Assembly (NCBI RefSeq): GCF_000383615.1
Contig: NZ_KB911627.1
Span: 1 to 50,565 of the forward strand
Reading direction: 5' to 3'
Source of the DNA: Streptomyces canus 299MFChir4.1
GTDB taxonomy: Bacteria; Actinomycetota; Actinomycetes; Streptomycetales; Streptomycetaceae
Length of the DNA stretch: 50,565 nt
Shown: positions 8,474 to 16,643 of the stretch, in pieces
Numbering within the stretch: position 1 is the stretch's first letter
How the letters are laid out: each line of letters begins with the position of its first letter
Notes under the pieces: generated by a model
Told to the model about the DNA's origin: nothing
Seen by the model: the letters and a program-made list of their open reading frames with translations, nothing else
The model's database searches: none
Made by a program: the position numbers and the translations under genes

Positions 8474-8726
8474 CCGGCGCTCCCTACTGATCGGTCACCC
8501 TGCGTGACGCCTGATGCTGATGTGCGGGGATCCTTCCTACCGCCCAATGGGTGGCGAAGGGGGTGCTTTGGTTGCTTTTCCGCTCGGAAGAGGGCCTTGA
8601 TCAGGTATAGGACTCCAGGCCGACTCACTCGAAAGAGTGCTGGGGCGACGCCCGTCCCGACCACGTAGGCTCGTGCCAGGGAGGAAAAACCTCGCCCGCA
8701 CAGCCGTACCGACACAGGAGCTGATC

Positions 8727-9068
8727 GTGATCCCCGGTGGTGGCCAGCCCAACATGCAGCAGCTGCTCCAGCAGGCCCAGAAGATGCAGCAGGACCTGGC
8801 GAACGCGCAGGAGGAACTCGCCAGGACCGAGGTCGACGGCCAGGCGGGCGGCGGTCTGGTGAGGGCCACCGTCACCGGTGCCGGCGAACTGCGTGCGCTG
8901 AAGATCGACCCGAAGGCGGTGGACCCGGAGGACACGGAGACCCTCGCCGACCTGATCGTGGCGGCCGTACAGGCGGCGAACGAGAACGCGCAGACGCTCC
9001 AGCAGCAGAAGCTCGGCCCGCTCGCCCAGGGCCTCGGCGGCGGCGGCATCCCCGGGCTGCCCTTCTAG
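8727..9068 (+). CDS. ybaB: YbaB/EbfC family nucleoid-associated protein
   Basis: 113 residues starting at GTG 8727; AGGAG (8716-8720) lies 6 bases upstream. The sequence MIPGGGQPNMQQLLQQAQKMQQDLANAQEELA and GGLVRATVTGAGELRALKIDP is typical, with a Gly-rich tail (GLGGGGIPGLPF). The dimeric tweezer protein binds DNA and travels with recR in most bacteria. Here recR follows after 79 bases. A possible -10 (TAGGCT, 8666-8671) lies 60 bases before the start. Confidence 0.93.
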   Translation: MIPGGGQPNMQQLLQQAQKMQQDLANAQEELARTEVDGQAGGGLVRATVTGAGELRALKIDPKAVDPEDTETLADLIVAAVQAANENAQTLQQQKLGPLAQGLGGGGIPGLPF

Positions 9069-9147
9069 GAGGGGCCCCGTCTATCTAAGGCGGGTGTCGG
9101 CCAACTAGCGTACGTACCGCAAGGAACCCAGGAAGGACGGCAGTCCG

Positions 9148-9747
9148 TTGTACGAAGGCGTGGTCCAGGACCTGATCGACGAACTGGGGCGGCTGCCCGG
9201 CGTCGGTCCCAAGAGCGCCCAGCGGATCGCCTTCCACATCCTCCAGGCGGAGCCGACGGACGTACGGCGTCTCGCGCAGTGCCTGATGGAGGTCAAGGCG
9301 AAGGTCCGCTTCTGCGCGACCTGCGGCAACGTGGCGCAGGAAGAGCTGTGCAACATCTGCCGCGACACCCGCCGCGACCTCTCCGTCATCTGCGTGGTGG
9401 AGGAGCCGAAGGACGTGGTCGCGATCGAGCGCACCCGGGAGTTCCGTGGCAAGTACCACGTGCTCGGCGGCGCGATCAGCCCGATCGAGGGCGTCGGTCC
9501 GGACGACCTGCGGATACGAGAACTTCTCGCGCGGTTGGCCGACGGGACGGTCACGGAGCTGATCCTGGCCACCGACCCGAACCTGGAGGGCGAGGCCACA
9601 GCGACGTACCTCGCCCGCATGATCAAGCCCATGGGCCTCAAGGTCACCCGCCTGGCCAGCGGCCTCCCGGTGGGTGGCGACCTGGAATACGCGGACGAGG
9701 TGACCCTCGGCCGCGCCTTCGAGGGGAGACGACTTCTAGATGTCTGA
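9148..9747 (+). CDS. recR: recombination mediator RecR
   Basis: 199 residues, full length. A helix-hairpin-helix (RLPGVGPKSAQRIAFHIL), a four-Cys zinc finger (CATCGNVAQEELCNIC) and a Toprim domain (SVICVVEEPKDVVAIERT, ...LILATDPNLEGEATATYL) appear in order. RecR works with RecO and RecF to load RecA on gapped DNA. Translation starts at TTG 9148 after GGAAGGACGG. The stop overlaps the next gene by 8 bases. Confidence 0.97.
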   Translation: MYEGVVQDLIDELGRLPGVGPKSAQRIAFHILQAEPTDVRRLAQCLMEVKAKVRFCATCGNVAQEELCNICRDTRRDLSVICVVEEPKDVVAIERTREFRGKYHVLGGAISPIEGVGPDDLRIRELLARLADGTVTELILATDPNLEGEATATYLARMIKPMGLKVTRLASGLPVGGDLEYADEVTLGRAFEGRRLLDV

Positions 9748-10399
9748 CGCCGCACTGCACGAGACCGCCCAGGACCCCGACGACTTCGCGGTCCAGATCG
9801 CCGACCAGGTCGAGAGCTTCCTGGTGGCCGTCATGGAGGTGGCGAAGGGCGACGAACCCGACTCCGCCGTCCCCTTCCTGCTCCTGGAGGTCTCCCAGCT
9901 CCTGCTGGCCGGCGGCCGCCTGGGCGCCCACGAGGACATCGTCCCCGACGAGCGCTACGAGCCCGACACGGGCCCGGACGCCGACGTGGACGAACTCCGC
10001 GAGAACCTGGCCCGGCTGCTGGAACCGATCGACGTCTACTCCGAGGTCTTCGACCCCTACGAGCCCCGTAAGGCGCCGGTCCCGGCCCGTATCTCCGACG
10101 ACCTGACCGACGTCATCACCGACCTGCGCCACGGCATGGCCCACTACCGCGCGGGCCGCACCTCGGAGGCCCTGTGGTGGTGGCAGTTCTCCTACTTCTC
10201 CAACTGGGGCTCCACGGCGTCCGCGACCCTGCGCGCGCTCCAGTCGATCGTGGCCCATGTCCGCCTGAACCAGCCCCTGGAGGAGCTGGACGGGCTCGAC
10301 ACCGACCAGGCGATGGGTGACGAGACGCTGGAGATCGAGGCGGGCAGGGTGATGGTGGAGGAGATCGCCGGTCCGCTGGGGCTGCACCAGCCCAAGTAG
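9740..10399 (+). CDS. DUF5063 domain-containing protein
   Basis: 219 residues, acidic, soluble. It carries the family's FAVQIADQVESFLVAVMEVA opening, a central YEPDTGPDADVDELRENLARLL, and the helical C-terminal half with GMAHYRAGRTSEALWWWQFSYFSNWG. It overlaps recR by 8 bases and so is coupled to it. The recR-DUF5063 pairing is constant in streptomycetes, but no biochemical role is known. Confidence 0.88.
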   Translation: MSDAALHETAQDPDDFAVQIADQVESFLVAVMEVAKGDEPDSAVPFLLLEVSQLLLAGGRLGAHEDIVPDERYEPDTGPDADVDELRENLARLLEPIDVYSEVFDPYEPRKAPVPARISDDLTDVITDLRHGMAHYRAGRTSEALWWWQFSYFSNWGSTASATLRALQSIVAHVRLNQPLEELDGLDTDQAMGDETLEIEAGRVMVEEIAGPLGLHQPK

Positions 10400-10521
10400 C
10401 GCCCATGTGACGGGTGTCATACGAGGTGGCTTCCAAAGCGGCGTAATGCGCGGGCACCTGGGGTGGTCTCACTGCACAACGGCCACACCCGGCCCGTGTC
10501 CCCGCCGACTTGGAGCCCCTC

Positions 10522-10938
10522 ATGCACGTCACCCTCCAGCAGCCGACAGGCGCCCGCCTGATCACGGCCACGGGCCAGGAGCTCGCGATCCCGGCGACCC
10601 TGCGCTTCACCTCCGCCGACCCGCCGGCCGTGCACATCGACTTCCCGCCGCATGTCACGGTCGACGGCGAGGTCACGACGTGGACGTTCGACCGGGTCCT
10701 GCTGGGCGAGGGACTGCGGGCGCCGGCCGGCATCGGCAACGTCCGTGTCCGCCCGGCCGGTTCGGCCCACACCTATGTGGAGTTCCACGCCGCGCAGGGC
10801 GTCGCCGTCCTCAGATTCGTCACCGCGGACCTGACCCGCTTCCTGGCCCGCACGTACACGGTCGTCGCCGCGGGCGAGGAGACCGTGGGAGCGGAACTGG
10901 ACCACGGGCTGGTGGCGCTGTACGGGGGGCGGGTGTGA
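10522..10938 (+). CDS. SsgA-family sporulation/cell-division regulator
   Basis: 138 residues from ATG 10522 (MHVTLQQPTGARL); GGAG sits 8 bases before it, and that GGAG overlaps an in-frame TTG at 10510. Family marks are LRFTSADPPAVHIDF, TWTFDRVLLGEGLRAPAGIGNVRV and the C-terminal DLTRFLARTYTVV. SsgA-like proteins are unique to sporulating actinomycetes and guide septum placement and peptidoglycan remodelling. It is not SsgB itself, because the conserved SsgB N-terminus is absent. Which paralogue it is cannot be told from this window. Confidence 0.85.
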   Translation: MHVTLQQPTGARLITATGQELAIPATLRFTSADPPAVHIDFPPHVTVDGEVTTWTFDRVLLGEGLRAPAGIGNVRVRPAGSAHTYVEFHAAQGVAVLRFVTADLTRFLARTYTVVAAGEETVGAELDHGLVALYGGRV

Positions 10939-10975
10939 GCCGCGGGTCGGGAGGCGCTCCGGGTGCGGGGACCGC

Positions 10976-11701
10976 TCACAGTGCCCACAGTCCCTTTCCG
11001 ACGGCCGTGATCCCGCCCGTCAGGGCCAGCAGCAGGACGAGCAGACGGGCCCGCTTCTCCGGTATCCGGGATGCCAGCCCCCTGCCGATCAGTCCGCCCG
11101 CTCCCATCGCCGCGATCACCAGCACCCACTGGGACCCCCGCAGTCCCGGCACCCCGTTCGACGCCACCGAGAACGCGTTCACGATCACGCCGTAGAACAT
11201 CGCGTTCGGGACGAACTCCCGTACCGTCCAGCCCGCGTTGACGGCGTAGAGGGAGAAAGGCGGGCCGCCGACCCCCGCCGCGGAGTTCATGAATCCGCCC
11301 GCCGCGCCCGCGAACACGGCACCCCGGGTGTCGCGCAGGGCAGCCACTCGGGCGCCCCGCATGACGAGCAGGACCGCCGTCGTCACCAGGGCACCCATCA
11401 CCAACAGGAGCCAGGGCTGGGGGAGTCGGTGGGTCACCCAGGTGCCCGCCGGGACCGTGCAGGCCGCGGCCGCGCACAGCGGCACCATCGCGCGCGGCCG
11501 CACCAGGCGCCGGCCGCCGGCCAGCCCCACCAGACAGATCGCCCCGGCCGCGCAGTTGGCCAGGACGACACCTTGTGCCGGGCCGAGCAGCAGGATCAGC
11601 GCGGGTACGGCGACCAGGGCGAAGCCCATCCCCGTCAGCCACTGCACGCAGGAGCCCAGCAGCACGATCACCGTCAGAAGCACATCCGCCGTCACGGTCA
11701 T
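10976..11701 (-). CDS. TSUP (TauE/SafE) family membrane permease
   Basis: About 241 residues from ATG 11701, which has GAGG 7 bases upstream; the frame extends to 11728 without support. Seven to eight hydrophobic segments are visible. The two diagnostic half-repeats are QWLTGMGFALVAVPALILLLGP near the start and GGFMNSAAGVGGPPFSLYAV in the middle. TSUP proteins export or import sulfite, sulfoacetate and other organosulfur anions. It converges with the SsgA-like gene. The substrate cannot be inferred. Confidence 0.9.
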   Translation of the reverse strand: MTVTADVLLTVIVLLGSCVQWLTGMGFALVAVPALILLLGPAQGVVLANCAAGAICLVGLAGGRRLVRPRAMVPLCAAAACTVPAGTWVTHRLPQPWLLLVMGALVTTAVLLVMRGARVAALRDTRGAVFAGAAGGFMNSAAGVGGPPFSLYAVNAGWTVREFVPNAMFYGVIVNAFSVASNGVPGLRGSQWVLVIAAMGAGGLIGRGLASRIPEKRARLLVLLLALTGGITAVGKGLWAL

Positions 11702-11722
11702 GGTGTACCTCACCGCGCGGAC

Positions 11723-11894
11723 GGACACGACGGGTGAACGCGGTCGTACTCCTTGGGCGCCAGCGGCACCTTCTCGCCGTCGAGACGGACCCGCGCGCGC
11801 TGATCACGATGATCGGCACGTCACCGCGCTCGCGCAGCACCTCGCACACGTGGAAACTTGATTCACTGTTGTCACAGGGCTCCCACACGGCCAT
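11723..11894 (-). pseudogene. response-regulator remnant with internal deletion
   Basis: One frame gives VCEVLRERGDVPIIVISARG, the receiver-domain strand with its conserved Ser/Ala, and another gives ARVRLDGEKVPLAPKEYDRV, the start of an OmpR-type winged helix. The two join within a few bases, so the receiver C-terminus and linker are deleted. Everything before and after is lost. It fills part of the 336-base gap upstream of lysC, where nothing else is recognisable. Confidence 0.55.
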
Positions 11895-12037
11895 GTGACG
11901 CGGTGCACTTTTCCCGAGGTCCGCGAATGGGCATGCGCTGACCTGGGCGTCCGAATCTCACGATGCGATACCGCGGAGGTGGATTTCGGGCGCTCGTTAA
12001 ACTGAGCCGACACACACGGACTGAGCGAGGAGCGCAC

Positions 12038-13315
12038 GTGGGCCTTGTCGTGCAGAAGTACGGAGGCTCCTCCGTAGCCGATGCCGAAGGCATCAAGCGC
12101 GTCGCCAAGCGAATCGTCGAAGCGAAGAAGAACGGCCACCAGGTGGTCGTCGTCGTTTCCGCGATGGGCGACACGACGGACGAGCTGATCGATCTCGCCG
12201 AGCAGGTATCTCCCATGCCTGCCGGGCGTGAGTTCGACATGCTGCTGACCGCCGGGGAGCGTATCTCCATGGCGCTGCTGGCCATGGCGATCAAAAACCT
12301 GGGCCACGAGGCCCAGTCCTTCACCGGCAGCCAGGCCGGCGTCATCACCGACTCGGTCCACAACAAAGCCCGGATCATCGACGTCACGCCGGGCCGTATC
12401 CGTACGGCCCTCGACGAGGGCAACATCGCCATCGTCGCCGGCTTCCAGGGCGTCAGCCAGGACAAGAAGGACATCACCACGCTCGGGCGCGGTGGCTCCG
12501 ACACCACGGCCGTCGCGCTCGCCGCCGCCCTCGACGCCGAGGTGTGCGAGATCTACACCGACGTCGACGGCGTGTTCACCGCCGACCCGCGGGTGGTGAA
12601 GAAGGCGAAGAAGATCGACTGGATCTCCTTCGAGGACATGCTGGAGCTCGCCGCCTCCGGCTCGAAGGTGCTGCTCCACCGCTGTGTGGAGTACGCCCGT
12701 CGCTACAACATCCCGATCCACGTCCGGTCGTCCTTCAGCGGGCTGCAGGGCACGTGGGTGAGCAGTGAGCCGATCGAGCAAGGGGACAAGCAGGTGGAGC
12801 AGGCCATCATCTCCGGTGTCGCGCACGACACCTCCGAGGCCAAGGTCACGGTCGTCGGCGTGCCGGACAAGCCGGGTGAGGCCGCGGTGATCTTCCGCAC
12901 CATCGCGGACGCCGAGATCAACATCGACATGATCGTGCAGAACGTCTCCGCCGCCTCCACCGGGCTGACGGACATCTCCTTCACGCTCCCCAAGGCCGAG
13001 GGCCGCAAGGCCATCGACGCCCTGGAGAAGAACAAGTCCGGCATCGGCTTCGACTCGCTGCGCTACGACGACCAGATCGGCAAGATCTCGCTCGTGGGCG
13101 CCGGCATGAAGACCAACCCGGGCGTCACGGCCGACTTCTTCACCGCCTTGTCCGACGCCGGTGTGAACATCGAGCTGATCTCGACCTCCGAGATCCGTAT
13201 CTCGGTCGTCACCCGCGCCGACGACGTGGCCGAGGCCGTGCGCGCCGTGCACAGCGCGTTCGGGCTCGACTCCGACAGCGACGAGGCCGTGGTCTACGGA
13301 GGCACCGGCCGATGA
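12038..13315 (+). CDS. lysC: aspartate kinase
   Basis: 425 residues from GTG 12038 with GCGAGGAG 7 bases upstream. The kinase domain has KYGGSSVA, the SAMGDTTDELI stretch and TTLGRGGSDTTAV; two ACT domains follow (VTVVGVPDKPGEAAVIF and ISLVGAGMKTNPGV). It phosphorylates aspartate at the head of the lysine-threonine-methionine-diaminopimelate pathway. The ATGA overlap with asd couples the first two steps. An in-frame GTG at 12794, with AAGGGG 8 bases before it, sits where corynebacterial lysC starts its separate beta (ACT-only) subunit, so the alpha2-beta2 arrangement is plausible. Confidence 0.95.
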   Translation: MGLVVQKYGGSSVADAEGIKRVAKRIVEAKKNGHQVVVVVSAMGDTTDELIDLAEQVSPMPAGREFDMLLTAGERISMALLAMAIKNLGHEAQSFTGSQAGVITDSVHNKARIIDVTPGRIRTALDEGNIAIVAGFQGVSQDKKDITTLGRGGSDTTAVALAAALDAEVCEIYTDVDGVFTADPRVVKKAKKIDWISFEDMLELAASGSKVLLHRCVEYARRYNIPIHVRSSFSGLQGTWVSSEPIEQGDKQVEQAIISGVAHDTSEAKVTVVGVPDKPGEAAVIFRTIADAEINIDMIVQNVSAASTGLTDISFTLPKAEGRKAIDALEKNKSGIGFDSLRYDDQIGKISLVGAGMKTNPGVTADFFTALSDAGVNIELISTSEIRISVVTRADDVAEAVRAVHSAFGLDSDSDEAVVYGGTGR

Positions 13316-14364
13316 CCGTACGTCCGACGCTCGCGGTCGTAGGCGCGACCGGGGCCGTCGGCACGGTCATGCTCCAGATCCTGTCCCAGCACGCGGACAT
13401 CTGGGGCGAGATCCGACTGATCGCCTCCCCGCGTTCGGCCGGCCGCAAGCTGGCCGTGCGCGGGGAGCAGGTCGAGGTGGTGGCCCTGTCGGAGGAGGCC
13501 TTCGACGGGGTCGACGTCGCCATGTTCGACGTACCGGACGAGGTGGCCGCGCAGTGGGCGCCGGTCGCCGCCGCGCGCGGTGCCGTCGTCGTGGACAACT
13601 CCGGCGCCTTCCGGATGGACCCGGACGTGCCCCTGGTGGTGCCCGAGGTCAATCCGCACGCGGCCCGGATGCGGCCGCGCGGGATCATCGCCAACCCCAA
13701 CTGCACGACCCTCTCCATGATCGTGGCCCTGGGCGCGCTGCACGCCGAGTTCGGGCTGCGGGAGCTGGTGGTGTCCTCGTACCAGGCGGTGAGCGGCGCG
13801 GGCCGGGCCGGCGTCGAGACCCTGAGGCGGCAGCTGTCCATGGTCGCGGGCACCGAGCTCGGCACGCACCCAGGTGACGTACGGCGGGCCGTCGGCGACC
13901 ACACCGGGCCGTTCCCGGAGCCCGTCGCCCTCAACGTCGTACCGTGGGCCGGTTCCCTGCGCGAGGACGGGTGGTCCTCGGAGGAGATGAAGGTGCGGGA
14001 CGAGTCCCGCAAGATCCTGGGCCTGCCCACGCTGCCGGTCGCCGTGACCTGTGTGCGGGTCCCGGTGGTCACCGTGCACTCCCTCACCGTCCACGCCCGC
14101 TTCGAGGGCGAGGTCACCGTCCGCAAGGCGCGCGAGATCATCGCGACCGCCCCCGGGGTCGTCCTCTTCGACGATCCGGCGGCCGGGGAGTTCCCCACCC
14201 CCGCCGACGTCGTCGGCACCGATCCCACCTGGGTGGGGCGGGTCCGGCGGGCCCTCGACGACCCCACCGCGCTCGAACTCTTCGTGTGCGGGGACAACCT
14301 GCGCAAGGGTGCCGCGCTCAACACCGCGCAGATCGCGGAGCTCGTCGCCGCCGAGTTCGGGTGA
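13312..14364 (+). CDS. asd: aspartate-semialdehyde dehydrogenase
   Basis: 350 residues. An NADP-binding start (LAVVGATGAVGTVMLQIL), active-site PNCTTLSM with Cys131, and the SYQAVSGAGRAGVETL block are seen. It reduces aspartyl phosphate made by LysC to the semialdehyde that feeds diaminopimelate, homoserine and lysine. It overlaps lysC by 4 bases. A hairpin with a short U-rich tail at 14518-14553 follows the gene after about 150 bases. Confidence 0.96.
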   Translation: MTVRPTLAVVGATGAVGTVMLQILSQHADIWGEIRLIASPRSAGRKLAVRGEQVEVVALSEEAFDGVDVAMFDVPDEVAAQWAPVAAARGAVVVDNSGAFRMDPDVPLVVPEVNPHAARMRPRGIIANPNCTTLSMIVALGALHAEFGLRELVVSSYQAVSGAGRAGVETLRRQLSMVAGTELGTHPGDVRRAVGDHTGPFPEPVALNVVPWAGSLREDGWSSEEMKVRDESRKILGLPTLPVAVTCVRVPVVTVHSLTVHARFEGEVTVRKAREIIATAPGVVLFDDPAAGEFPTPADVVGTDPTWVGRVRRALDDPTALELFVCGDNLRKGAALNTAQIAELVAAEFG

Positions 14365-14388
14365 CGTCCGTCCGCCGCCGGATCTGTC

Positions 14389-14406
14389 GTACGCAGTTGT
14401 GCGTAC
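14389..14406. promoter_or_regulatory. inverted repeat in the asd-sigma gap
   Basis: GTACGCA-GTTG-TGCGTAC (14389-14406) is a perfect 7-bp inverted repeat 25 bases after asd. It is followed by the direct repeat GCGAC (14452 region). It may be an operator or part of a transcript end. The rest of the 374-base gap (14365-14738) holds the terminator below and one out-of-frame short ORF that I do not support. Confidence 0.4.
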
Positions 14407-14517
14407 CGGAAAAGTCCTGGCCATGGCCGGAACCCTTTGTAGGATCTGTGTGCGACATGTGGTGCGACTAATGGTCCGTACCACTTGATCCCGGCGCCTG
14501 GACGTCCGAAGATTTTC

Positions 14518-14553
14518 CTCCCCGCTCTCCGCAACCGTGCGAAGGGCGGGGAG
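14518..14553 (+). terminator. hairpin terminator after lysC-asd
   Basis: CTCCCCGC (14518-14525) pairs with GCGGGGAG (14546-14553) around a 20-base loop and is followed by CGTCTTT. It fits a factor-independent stop for the lysC-asd transcript before the sigma-factor gene. Confidence 0.5.
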
Positions 14554-14738
14554 CGTCTTTGCGAACGCCCTTTCAGGGGCGCGGGGATGCTTGCGAGGCG
14601 TGGGGACGCCTCGGCCATTCAGGACACAGGGGAAGAGCGGGTAGGCATGAGCGCGTTTGACGCACGGTCAGTTGTGCTGCCTGAGAGAAGATGGACGGCC
14701 GCGTACAACCCTCACCGGGGTGAGCGTGTCCAACTGTC

Positions 14739-15404
14739 GTGGCTCAGGTACTCGACTTCCCTGCCGCGCCGAGCGGCGCGGCTGTCCTCCGGCCCCGCAG
14801 GCCCGGGGCGCCCGGTGGCATGCCGGTGATCGCGCCCATGCCCGCAGCGCGGCCCGCCCGCATACCCAGTCAGCGTGACGGAGCCGAGTTCGCCGAGGAC
14901 ACCGCGGCAGCCGGAACCACCGTCGACCACCTCACCGAGACCTACCGGGCGCACTACCGCTCCCTGCTGGGACTCGCGGCCCTCCTGCTCGACGACACCG
15001 CCTCCTGCGAGGACGTCGTCCAGGAGGCGTTCATCCGCGTCCACTCGGCGCGCAAACGCGTCCGCGACCCGGAGAAGACGCTCGCGTACCTGCGCCAGAC
15101 GGTCGTCAACCTCTCCCGCTCGGCCCTGCGCCGGCGCATCCTCGGACTCAAGCTGCTGTCCAAGCCGATGCCCGACATGGCGAGCGCCGAGGAGGGGGCC
15201 TACGACCAGCTGGAGCGCGACTCGCTCATCAAGGCCATGAAGGGCCTGCAGCGCCGCCAGCGCGAGGTCCTGGTCCTGCGCTACTTCGCGGACATGACCG
15301 AGGCCCAGGTCGCCGATACGCTCGGCATCTCGCTGGGCTCGGTGAAGGCGTACGGCTCCCGCGGGATCGCCGCCCTGCGGGTCGCGATGGAGGAGCCGGT
15401 GTGA
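14739..15404 (+). CDS. ECF (SigE-type) RNA polymerase sigma factor
   Basis: About 221 residues from GTG 14739. Region 2 is HYRSLLGLAALLLDDTASCEDVVQEAF and region 4 is GLQRRQREVLVLRYFADMTEAQVADTLGISLGSVK. The first 55 residues are a Pro/Ala-rich extension. The start is uncertain: no good ribosome site precedes 14739, and ATG 14820 is in frame and gives a normal-length ECF factor. The stop overlaps the next gene (GTGA), whose product may be its membrane-bound partner. This gene is usual after asd in streptomycetes. Confidence 0.88.
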   Translation: MAQVLDFPAAPSGAAVLRPRRPGAPGGMPVIAPMPAARPARIPSQRDGAEFAEDTAAAGTTVDHLTETYRAHYRSLLGLAALLLDDTASCEDVVQEAFIRVHSARKRVRDPEKTLAYLRQTVVNLSRSALRRRILGLKLLSKPMPDMASAEEGAYDQLERDSLIKAMKGLQRRQREVLVLRYFADMTEAQVADTLGISLGSVKAYGSRGIAALRVAMEEPV

Positions 15405-16564
15405 GCGGCGAGGGTGATTCCGAGGGACGGCGCCACGAGCCTTACGCGTGGCATGAGCCGACCGGGGAAGGCAAGCACGAGCCGACCTGGGCGGCGCGGC
15501 AAGAGCACAAGCAATCGCACGCTGGGAACGGAACTGTGAATCAGGGCCCCGACGATCTGAGCTCCACGGGGGAGTTCGACTCGGACGAGCTGGCACTGCG
15601 ACGACTGCTGCACCAGGCGGTCCAGGAGATGGAGCCGCGCGACGGCACCCTGGACCATCTGCGCAAGGCGGTGCCCGCACGACGGGCACGCAAGCGGCAG
15701 GCCGTCGTCGGCATGGCGGCCGCGGCCCTCTTCTTCGGGACCGCGATCCCCGCCGTCGTGCACGTCTCCTCCACCGGCACCAGTGCCAACACCTCCAACG
15801 CGGGGCACACCTCCCAGATGCAGGGCGGCGCGGGCCAGGGCAAGCAGGAGAACGGCGGCGAGTCCACCTCCGGCGGCTCCGCGGGCAAGACCGAGGACAA
15901 GGGCAAGGGCGGCTCGAAGGACCAGGACAAGGGCAAGACCGCGGGCGCGAGCACCGGCGCGAGCAGCGGCACCGACCCGTCGGCCACGACCTCCACGAGC
16001 GCAGCGGTCTGTACGGCCGCCCAGCTCGGCACCCCCACGGCGAGCACCGCCGTGCCCGACGCCTCCGGGACGGTCTACGGCACGTTCCACGTCACCAACG
16101 GCTCCACCGCCGCCTGTACGGTCACGGGGCCCGGCATCGTGACGACGAGCGCGCAGGGCGCGGCCGACAGCAGCAAGATCGGCGCGCTCCGGCACGTGTC
16201 CGGTGACGCGGCCTCGGCCGGGCTGCCCGACCCGTCCCAGGAGGTCTCCCAGCTGGTGCTCCAGCCGGGCTCCTCCTACGACGTGAAGTTCGCCTGGGTG
16301 CCGTCCGAGACCTGTCCCACCTCGGAACCCTCGACCGACCCCAGCCCCGATCCCTCGACCTCCCCGGACACCTCCACCAGCGAGGGCTCCTCCACCGGCG
16401 GCGACACCGGCACCTCCACCCAGCTCCTCACGGAGGGCGGCACCCTCGACGGCAGCGTCCTGGTGACGAACACGGCGGAGGGCGGCGGACCGTCGGTGTC
16501 CACGACCGTGTCCAACGCGTGCGCGGGAGTCGTGTACTGGACGGGCGTGCTCCCGTCGTCGTGA
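15401..16564 (+). CDS. Ser/Thr-rich single-span membrane protein coupled to the sigma factor
   Basis: 387 residues: a cytoplasmic N-terminus of about 95 residues with the helical LALRRLLHQAVQEMEPRD and HLRKAVPARRARKR, one membrane helix (VVGMAAAALFFGTAIPAVV), then an outer Gly/Ser/Thr/Lys-rich linker. Two beta-rich segments with four Cys follow (AVCTAAQLG, AACTVTGPG, ETCPTSEP, NACAGVVYW). The GTG overlaps the sigma stop. Position and topology suggest an anti-sigma or sensor role, but no zinc-binding ASD motif is present. The repeated TSPDTSTS segments look like a cell-wall spacer. Confidence 0.75.
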   Translation: MSGEGDSEGRRHEPYAWHEPTGEGKHEPTWAARQEHKQSHAGNGTVNQGPDDLSSTGEFDSDELALRRLLHQAVQEMEPRDGTLDHLRKAVPARRARKRQAVVGMAAAALFFGTAIPAVVHVSSTGTSANTSNAGHTSQMQGGAGQGKQENGGESTSGGSAGKTEDKGKGGSKDQDKGKTAGASTGASSGTDPSATTSTSAAVCTAAQLGTPTASTAVPDASGTVYGTFHVTNGSTAACTVTGPGIVTTSAQGAADSSKIGALRHVSGDAASAGLPDPSQEVSQLVLQPGSSYDVKFAWVPSETCPTSEPSTDPSPDPSTSPDTSTSEGSSTGGDTGTSTQLLTEGGTLDGSVLVTNTAEGGGPSVSTTVSNACAGVVYWTGVLPSS

Positions 16565-16580
16565 GGGGCGGCGCGGCCCC

Positions 16581-16610
16581 GGCGTGAACGGGCCTGGCGT
16601 GAACGGGCCT
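16581..16610 (+). repeat. 15-bp direct tandem repeat between convergent genes
   Basis: GGCGTGAACGGGCCT occurs twice back to back (16581-16595 and 16596-16610) between the membrane-protein stop and the SURF1 stop. Nothing else is seen in this 79-base gap. Confidence 0.8.
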
Positions 16611-16643
16611 CGACGGGCGAAGAGCGTCGGGTGACGCCCGGGT

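Noticed and set aside
8474..8726. SRP RNA (ffs) or other RNA gene before ybaB
   Set aside because: I looked for the conserved SRP hairpin tip and did not find it; only a possible -10 (TAGGCT) is visible.
14485..14829. Small ORF (MSAFDARSVVLPERRW...) before the sigma gene
   Set aside because: Out of frame with the sigma factor, weak ribosome site, and its second half becomes the usual Arg/Pro shadow; might be a leader ORF but cannot be supported.
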